A stretch of DNA of 11,215 bases from Akkermansiaceae bacterium (GTDB lineage: Bacteria > Verrucomicrobiota > Verrucomicrobiia > Verrucomicrobiales > Akkermansiaceae): positions 1 to 11,215 of the forward strand of contig JARFRT010000531.1 of NCBI GenBank assembly GCA_029287105.1, in the 5' to 3' direction. Below the pieces are notes generated by a model. That model ran no database searches, was not told where the DNA came from, and saw nothing but the letters and a program-made list of their open reading frames with translations. Shown piece after piece: positions 6,750-11,215 of the stretch (positions are counted from its first letter, which is position 1; each line of letters starts with the position of its first letter). The position numbers and the translations under genes are program-made.

Positions 6750-7429
6750 TTGAGCCATGCATCCGTCGCGTAGCGAGCACGTGCCAGGCAGGCAGCGTCC
6801 TCAAAAAACCGTCCATCCGCAACCCATGGCCTCACCTCAGCCGATAGCGAGGAAGTGAGCTTTTCGCCAAGCTCCACCGCACCAGCACCCGCGACCACGC
6901 TGCCCTGGTGCAGCAAGCCCTGTCGGGTCCGCCGCTGTCCGGCGCCGGCCATTTTCCGGCCCGTAGCGTCCGTGACGTCATAGGCAACCGGGTTGTCAAA
7001 ACACGCCAGTGCACCATCCCCCTCGTCCACGGGAGTCAATCGGGCGGATTCACCCATTTGAAGTAAACTCGCTGCAAGCGCCTTGTGGATCACACAATAG
7101 CTCTCGGCACCCCTCGCCCGCGACAAGCTATGGGTTCGCGGAATCACCAGCGTGTAGGTGGTATCAATCCGGTGATCAACAATCCCCCCACCTGTCCAAC
7201 GCCGGACGTAATTCAGCTCACCATCAGGCGGAAACAAGGCCTCAACATCCGCCATGGCCAGAAAATAGCCGAAACTCAGCGTAGGCTCACTCCAGCGGTA
7301 GACCCTCAGGACAGGATGCACCCCGATCCGCTCCATCAACAACTGGTCAATCGCCATATTCTCCGCCCCCGTGCGGGCCACTTCGTCCCGCCAAAATTCT
7401 AACGTTTCAAACATGTGCTCGGTCGGCAT
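6740..7429 (-). CDS. Lipoate-protein ligase / octanoyltransferase family protein (BPL_LplA_LipB fold)
   Basis: This gene encodes 229 aa. The biotin/lipoyl transferase fold is shown by RRWTGGGIVDH (76-86), the substrate-binding loop, by GRKMAGAGQRR (157-167) with the expected acyl-chain lysine K159, and by LLHQGSV (172-178). C143 in ACFDNPVAYDV lies where LipM-type octanoyltransferases carry their acyl-thioester cysteine, so the protein may transfer octanoyl groups rather than ligate free lipoate. Its short length, lacking the C-terminal accessory domain of full LplA, fits that or an LplA catalytic-domain-only form. The start is either MPTEH (7429) or the second Met, MFETL (7414); the first is kept, although its AGAGG lies directly against the ATG. 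It sits 14 bases after kbl and is probably co-transcribed with it. Confidence 0.8.
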   Translation of the reverse strand: MPTEHMFETLEFWRDEVARTGAENMAIDQLLMERIGVHPVLRVYRWSEPTLSFGYFLAMADVEALFPPDGELNYVRRWTGGGIVDHRIDTTYTLVIPRTHSLSRARGAESYCVIHKALAASLLQMGESARLTPVDEGDGALACFDNPVAYDVTDATGRKMAGAGQRRTRQGLLHQGSVVAGAGAVELGEKLTSSLSAEVRPWVADGRFFEDAACLARARYATDAWLNKK

Positions 7430-7443
7430 CCTCTTTCAGTGGG

Positions 7444-8646
7444 TTAAATGCCCAACTCCGCCTTGACCGCAACAAAGCCCTCAACCGCCTTGTCCAGTTG
7501 CTCACGTGTATGGGATGCGGAGATCTGCGTGCGGATCCGCGCCTTGTTTCGCGGCACCACAGGAAAGAAAAACCCAACCGCGTAAACACCGCGATCAAGC
7601 AACTTACTGGAGAATTTCTGGGATAAGGCGGCATCACCCAGCATCACCGGCGTGATCGGGTGATCCTTACCCCCGATATCAAATCCCGTCTGCCCCATGG
7701 CATTGCGGAAGTACGCGGTATTGTCCTCGAGACGATCACGCAACTCGGTGGATGACTCCAACATATCCAAAACCTTGAGCGTGGCAGCAACAATGGCAGG
7801 GGCCACGCTGTTGGAGAAAAGATACGGACGGCTTCGCTGACGGAGCAAGTCGATGATTTCTTGTCTACCCGAGGTAAACCCACCGGACGCCCCGCCAAGA
7901 GCCTTGCCAAAGGTAGAGGTAATAATATCAACCCGACCCATGACATCGTGATACTCCGGCGTCCCACGGCCCGTTCTCCCCATGAACCCGGATGCATGAG
8001 AGTCATCCACCATCACCAGAGCCTTATATTTTTCCGCAAGATCACAGACGCCCTTCAGGTTGGCTATGACACCGTCCATCGAAAACACACCATCCGTGGC
8101 AATCAGCTTCTGACCTCCGTTAGACCCCGCTTCCGCATCCGCCTGCTGCAGTTGGGCCTCCAGATCCGCCATGTCATTATTCGTATACCGGTAGCGCCGC
8201 GCCTTGCAGAGACGCACCCCGTCAATAATCGAAGCATGGTTAAGCTGGTCCGAGATGACGGCATCGTCAGGACCTAACAAAACTTCGAACAGGCCACCGT
8301 TGGCGTCAAAACAGGACGTATAGAGAATCGCATCCTCCGTCCCAAGAAAGCGCGCAATCCGCTGCTCAAGCTCACAGTGAAGCGTCTGGGTGCCACAGAT
8401 AAACCGCACCGACGCCATCCCGAACCCCCAACGCTTGATCGCAGCAGCCGCAGCCGCCATCACCTCGGGGTTGTCGGCCAGCCCCAGATAATTGTTCGCA
8501 CACATGATGATCACATCACGACCATCATCAAGCGTTGCTGATGCGTTCTGCGCAGAGGCAAGCCTACGCTCGTGTTTATAAAGGCCCGCTCGGTCAATTT
8601 CCGCGAGTTCCCCCGTCAGTTTGTTTTTAAAGGAATCGATATACAT
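7444..8646 (-). CDS. kbl: Glycine C-acetyltransferase (2-amino-3-ketobutyrate CoA ligase)
   Basis: This 400-aa protein is close to the 398 aa of E. coli Kbl and alignable to it along its whole length. It is a fold-type I PLP enzyme of the alpha-oxoamine synthase family that cleaves 2-amino-3-ketobutyrate with CoA into glycine and acetyl-CoA, the second step of threonine breakdown. Visible marks: CANNYLGLADNP (49-60), FGMASVRFICGTQ (75-87), SCFDANGGLFE (111-121), the cofactor-contacting DDSHASG (214-220) with D214 and H217, and the PLP lysine K248 in TSTFGKALGGASGG. The start is the ATG at 8646 (MYIDSF); an in-frame TTG at 8655 would add three residues and is not preferred. The usual partner, threonine dehydrogenase (tdh), is not next to it; the gene downstream is the lipoyl/octanoyl transferase instead. 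Confidence 0.97.
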   Translation of the reverse strand: MYIDSFKNKLTGELAEIDRAGLYKHERRLASAQNASATLDDGRDVIIMCANNYLGLADNPEVMAAAAAAIKRWGFGMASVRFICGTQTLHCELEQRIARFLGTEDAILYTSCFDANGGLFEVLLGPDDAVISDQLNHASIIDGVRLCKARRYRYTNNDMADLEAQLQQADAEAGSNGGQKLIATDGVFSMDGVIANLKGVCDLAEKYKALVMVDDSHASGFMGRTGRGTPEYHDVMGRVDIITSTFGKALGGASGGFTSGRQEIIDLLRQRSRPYLFSNSVAPAIVAATLKVLDMLESSTELRDRLEDNTAYFRNAMGQTGFDIGGKDHPITPVMLGDAALSQKFSSKLLDRGVYAVGFFFPVVPRNKARIRTQISASHTREQLDKAVEGFVAVKAELGI

Positions 8647-8810
8647 GATCGGCAATGATTGGACGACGCCATGATGAAAACCACACCCTACGTCATTTGG
8701 CGAGCGAGAAGATAGCGGTTTCCACCCGCCCGATCAGACCGGCTTCGCCAGAGATGCATTCAACGCCAGCCGCAATCGCCGCAGCCAGCCGGCCCCGGGG
8801 CCACCCGTTG

Positions 8811-9950
8811 CTAGCGGCCCGAATCAGGCTCCACCGTCTTGTAAAGCAACCCGGCAACCTGCTGGACACGCTCCGCACCCAGGGGAGCAGGGAAAATCAC
8901 CCCGAGAATCAACAAACCATACCGACTACGCACCGGTATCACTTCCAACGTGGCACTGGCACCAATCTTGACGTGGAGATTGCCCACGGCTGCCGATCCG
9001 GCCGTCTGCCGGGTGGCTCGGTATGAGGCATTGGCAAGCGTGCGCGCCACCTGGATGAGCTTCGGGTTTTCCACCTCGTCGAGCAATACCTGCCCTTCAT
9101 TATCGATCAAGAACATCGCGCTCGCATCCAGATCGCGACGCAGGACGGCACTGAACCGCTGAAGTCTGGCGAGAAAAGGACCGTGAGCCGCCCCCCTTTC
9201 AGAACCGCCTGCGCCCTCGTCCGGCGAACTGTCAGCAGAACGCAAATCCGCCTCAGGAGCAGGAGCAGGAGGAGCAGGAGCAGGAGCAGGAGGAGCAGCG
9301 GCAGGAGGAGCAGCGGCAGGAGCCACGGGGGGGGCAGGAGCAGCGGCAGGAACCACGGGGGGGGCAACATCCACCGCCGGGCTTACCTGACGAGCGACCG
9401 GCACCGGCTGGGTCTGGGATTGATCCGAGGAAACGTGGAACGGCGAATCATGAAGGGATTTGGCAACCACCGAAGCAGGCGAAACAGCTTCCGGGTGGAC
9501 GTCGGGAGAAAGCGCCGGCGATGAGGCGGGTGTCGGGGAAACAGAAGTGGCAGGCAACTCCCCTGCCGGATTTCCCTCTTGCTCCCCTTGCAACATACCA
9601 CTCCCTTCAGCCACTCTCCGTGCGTCCGCAAGCGTATTCCCCATCGCGACACGCGCGCCGGATTCCTCCGCAGCCAATGCCGACGGTTCCCTGAAAACAG
9701 GGGCCGGATCCGGTGGGGCAGCGTCAACAGGCTGCCTCTGCGCATGCGGCCTCCCATCAGGCTGATGCGCCTGCGCCGCCAGCCCGGCGTGACCCGGCAC
9801 CCCGGGATCGCCCGCATTCGCAAAACCCTCGAAATCATCACCGTAGCCGGCATCAACGGCAGATTGATCCACCTCGGGTGCCGGAGCCATCAGGCTCTCC
9901 GCCATACGGCGAACCTCCTTGGCATCCAGCCATGATTGCACAGGGTCCAT
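8811..9950 (-). CDS. Pro/Ala-rich protein with C-terminal Roadblock/LC7-like domain
   Basis: This gene encodes 379 aa from the ATG at 9950. The N-terminus (MDPVQSWLDAKEVRRMAESLM) looks like a short amphipathic, partly basic helix. Residues about 25-235 are low-complexity, ending in a nearly pure Pro/Ala linker (about 191-232) encoded by short tandem DNA repeats. Residues about 259-372 look like a Roadblock/LC7 (MglB-like) domain: FSAVLRRDLDASAMFLIDNEGQVL, then a helix, a strand (NLHVKIGASATLEVIPV) and the final strand GLLILGVIFP with a closing helix. Such domains act as dimerisation and GTPase-partner modules. No Ras-like GTPase lies nearby; the gene upstream is a ParA-like ATPase (56-base gap). 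By analogy with other ParA partners, the basic N-terminal helix might stimulate the ATPase. The domain call is by pattern, not by search. Confidence 0.72.
   Translation of the reverse strand: MDPVQSWLDAKEVRRMAESLMAPAPEVDQSAVDAGYGDDFEGFANAGDPGVPGHAGLAAQAHQPDGRPHAQRQPVDAAPPDPAPVFREPSALAAEESGARVAMGNTLADARRVAEGSGMLQGEQEGNPAGELPATSVSPTPASSPALSPDVHPEAVSPASVVAKSLHDSPFHVSSDQSQTQPVPVARQVSPAVDVAPPVVPAAAPAPPVAPAAAPPAAAPPAPAPAPPAPAPEADLRSADSSPDEGAGGSERGAAHGPFLARLQRFSAVLRRDLDASAMFLIDNEGQVLLDEVENPKLIQVARTLANASYRATRQTAGSAAVGNLHVKIGASATLEVIPVRSRYGLLILGVIFPAPLGAERVQQVAGLLYKTVEPDSGR
9256..9366. repeat. Tandem GGAGCA-type microsatellite and 30-bp duplication in coding DNA
   Basis: From 9256 the DNA is built of GGAGCA and GGAGGAGCAGC units. 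It ends in two adjacent 30-bp copies, 9307-9336 and 9337-9366, that differ at one base (G9322 versus A9352). Each 30-bp copy carries a run of eight G (9327-9334 and 9357-9364). Read on the minus strand it encodes the Pro/Ala linker of the Roadblock-domain protein; 30 bp keeps the frame. Confidence 0.95.
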
Positions 9951-10005
9951 TGGTTTTTTTGGGGAGTCTCTCTAGGGTAATGATTAAAAAACGCGTCGAT
10001 TGCAG

Positions 10006-10779
10006 CTAAGGGCGCTGCGCCCCCAACCTTGCCTCAATTTCCTCTCGAAGGCTATCGAAAACCGTAAGCACACCCGCACCTTCCTCCATCACACCTACAG
10101 GCAAGCCCTTGGCACTGGCTCGAATAAAAAGGTCATCACGAGGGACAACATTCCGCATCACCATCATCTGAGGCAGAAGATTCCTCAGGGCTTGGACCGC
10201 CTCAAGGCTTTCCGCAAGGCCGTTCTGCACCATGGTCATCACCACTCCCAGCACGTTCAGGCGCGGGTTCACCACCCGCATCCGGGTCAGGGCCTCAAGC
10301 ATTTTGGGAACGGAACGCACGCCCAACGGCTCGGCCTGCTGTGGCACCAACACAGAATCACAGGCAGATAGCACATCCGCCGTCACCCCGAACAATCCCG
10401 CCGCCGTATCAATGATACACACATCATACCCCTGGGACGCCGCCATACGAAAAAACATCCTGACCCGGTGCAGTGACACCCCCATCGCGCCTCCACCCAA
10501 TTCGTAATCACTGCATTGGCCCGCAGGCACAAGACTCAACGTTTCAAGCCGAGTCGGAACAATCAACTGCTGCAACGGAAAATGAGGATCGGCTATGGCA
10601 TCGTAAAAACCACTCAAGGTCCTCGATTGCCGGGTCAATGACAGGCCCACCGACCCCTGCGGGTCAGCATCCACAAGCAACGTCCGCCTGCCACTGCGAG
10701 CATAGGCATGGGCAAGATTAATCGATACCGTGGTTTTACCCACTCCTCCTTTCTGACTAGATACGGCAATAGTAATCAC
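10006..10779 (-). CDS. ParA/MinD-family ATPase without a ParB partner
   Basis: This gene encodes 257 aa from a GTG at 10779 (MITIAVSSQKGG). A longer frame from a TTG at 10839 would add 20 residues ahead of the conserved first strand and is not preferred. Deviant Walker A KGGVGKTT at 10-17 has the signature lysine K10 and catalytic K15; Walker A' is VDADPQG (36-42); Walker B is CIIDTAAG (121-128). VPRDDLFIRASAKGLPV (212-228) corresponds to the conserved ParA segment before the last helix. These proteins dimerise on ATP, bind DNA non-specifically and position cargo. There is no N-terminal helix-turn-helix, so it is of the short, Soj-like type. No ParB or parS-like gene is next to it; the Roadblock-domain gene follows 56 bases downstream and may encode its partner. 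Confidence 0.92.
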   Translation of the reverse strand: MITIAVSSQKGGVGKTTVSINLAHAYARSGRRTLLVDADPQGSVGLSLTRQSRTLSGFYDAIADPHFPLQQLIVPTRLETLSLVPAGQCSDYELGGGAMGVSLHRVRMFFRMAASQGYDVCIIDTAAGLFGVTADVLSACDSVLVPQQAEPLGVRSVPKMLEALTRMRVVNPRLNVLGVVMTMVQNGLAESLEAVQALRNLLPQMMVMRNVVPRDDLFIRASAKGLPVGVMEEGAGVLTVFDSLREEIEARLGAQRP

Positions 10780-10950
10780 AACTTTGTAAACTCTGCTCGA
10801 GACTAGCTGGACATCGGCGCGACAAAAGCATTTTCTCAACCAGATCGCATATTACTTGGTATTTACCACCGCGAACTAATCACTTTTTTTTGGTGCATCC
10901 TGAAAAGATCAAATTATGCTGTAGAGGAAAATTGCGCAGCCCAATTGACG

Positions 10951-11166
10951 ATGACCTTCCCCAACTTCAAGAAAAACCTTACCCCACAGGCAATCCTGAC
11001 ATTGTCGACGGTACTCGCGCTCTTGGCATTCAATGCCTGCCGCACCGAAACCAAGGCCACCGACTCGGATAAACCGGAAATCATCCACGTTGCCCAGGTG
11101 CATGAGAATGCCCTGCCCATCGAAAAAAGCAGCTTTTTAACAAGTCACGCAACCTCACCCATCCAC
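10951..11166 (+). CDS. Predicted lipoprotein, 3' partial (ends at adapter)
   Basis: Seventy-two codons are visible from the ATG at 10951. A basic N-terminus (MTFPNFKKNL) and a hydrophobic stretch lead to the lipobox-like AFNAC, so the lipidated cysteine would be residue 30. The mature part (RTETKATDSDKPEIIHVAQV and on) is polar, and the short remainder gives no family. N-termini with a Cys, a polar linker and then a VxVAQV-like strand are seen in periplasmic adaptor (RND efflux) subunits, but too little is left to claim that. The frame formally continues to 11187, but everything after 11166 is adapter. The 171-base region 10780-10950 separates it from the divergent ParA gene; I see no convincing promoter there. 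Confidence 0.7.
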
Positions 11167-11215
11167 CTGTCTCTTATACACATCTGACGCTGCCGACGAT
11201 GTTAGCACAGTGTAG
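11167..11215. other. Illumina Nextera adapter contamination (non-genomic)
   Basis: Bases 11167-11185 are the reverse complement of the 19-bp Tn5 mosaic end (CTGTCTCTTATACACATCT). They are followed at 11186-11199 by GACGCTGCCGACGA, the rest of the read-1 transposase adapter. A 10-base index (TGTTAGCACA, 11200-11209) and GTGTAG, the beginning of the P5 side, follow. The order and spacing match a library read-through, so this is untrimmed adapter at the contig end and not a genomic Tn5-like element. Confidence 0.97.

Noticed and set aside
8647..8810. Possible small genes in the gap between the Roadblock-protein gene and kbl (plus-strand frame 8655-9026 and minus-strand frame 8693-8878)
   Set aside because: Both frames overlap the Roadblock coding region on a different frame, have no recognisable domain or start signal, and look like high-GC chance frames. 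The palindrome GGCCCCGGGGCC (8791-8802) in the gap has no T tract and is too short to call a terminator.
9256..9366. CRISPR-like direct repeats
   Set aside because: The repeats are contiguous, of low complexity and coding in frame, with no spacers.
9107..9370. Minus-strand frame with a poly-leucine stretch that could pass for a membrane helix
   Set aside because: It is the shifted reading of the GGAGCA repeat inside the Roadblock-protein gene.
10780..10839. TTG start for the ParA-like ATPase at 10839
   Set aside because: ParA proteins of this type begin a few residues before the first strand leading to KGGVGKTT; the GTG at 10779 gives exactly that.
11167..11187. Tn5/IS50-like mosaic end suggesting a transposon
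   Set aside because: It continues directly into the synthetic Illumina adapter, an index and P5 sequence at the end of the contig, so it is library DNA.

Overview
The window reads as a GC-rich (estimated by eye at 55-60%), gene-dense bacterial chromosome fragment. Small lipoproteins, a Tat-exported FAD oxidoreductase with an extra N-terminal beta-rich domain, NHL-propeller and SH3/BamE-like secreted proteins, and few clear Shine-Dalgarno sites together suggest Verrucomicrobiota, or more broadly the PVC group. This is inference: there is no rRNA or universal marker gene here. The right end is not genomic. From 11167 the sequence is an Illumina Nextera adapter with a 10-base index, so the true contig end is 11166.

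Layout. 1-668 (+): 3' part of a secreted SH3-like plus BamE/SmpA-like protein. 792-1286 (-): helical lipoprotein, convergent with it across a good terminator at 697-733. 1568-5765 (+): a co-directional run of a secreted NHL propeller, a 65-aa lipoprotein, a Tat-exported FAD oxidoreductase and a three-helix membrane protein with a two-histidine, haem-b-like N-terminal module. 5766-5984: untranslated stretch with a degenerate match to the 3' half of a glycine riboswitch and a candidate promoter. 5985-6653 (+): FHA domain protein with one membrane helix. Then all on the minus strand: 10779-10006 ParA-like ATPase, 9950-8811 Pro/Ala-rich protein ending in a Roadblock/LC7-like domain, 8646-7444 glycine C-acetyltransferase (kbl), 7429-6740 lipoyl/octanoyl transferase family protein. 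10951-11166 (+): start of a lipoprotein cut by the adapter. No gene-free stretch exceeds 300 bases.

How the genes may work together. kbl and the lipoyl/octanoyl transferase are 14 bases apart and probably co-transcribed. Kbl makes glycine, and lipoylation is needed by the glycine cleavage H protein and by 2-oxoacid dehydrogenases. The ParA-like ATPase and the Roadblock-domain protein (56 bases apart) look like a two-gene positioning or polarity module with no ParB. The Tat flavoprotein and the membrane protein downstream could form a periplasmic oxidation unit feeding electrons to a membrane haem, which is a hypothesis only.

Most likely under-described items: the ParA/Roadblock pair, the flavoprotein/membrane-protein pair, and the riboswitch-like remnant upstream of an FHA gene, which would be an unexpected target.
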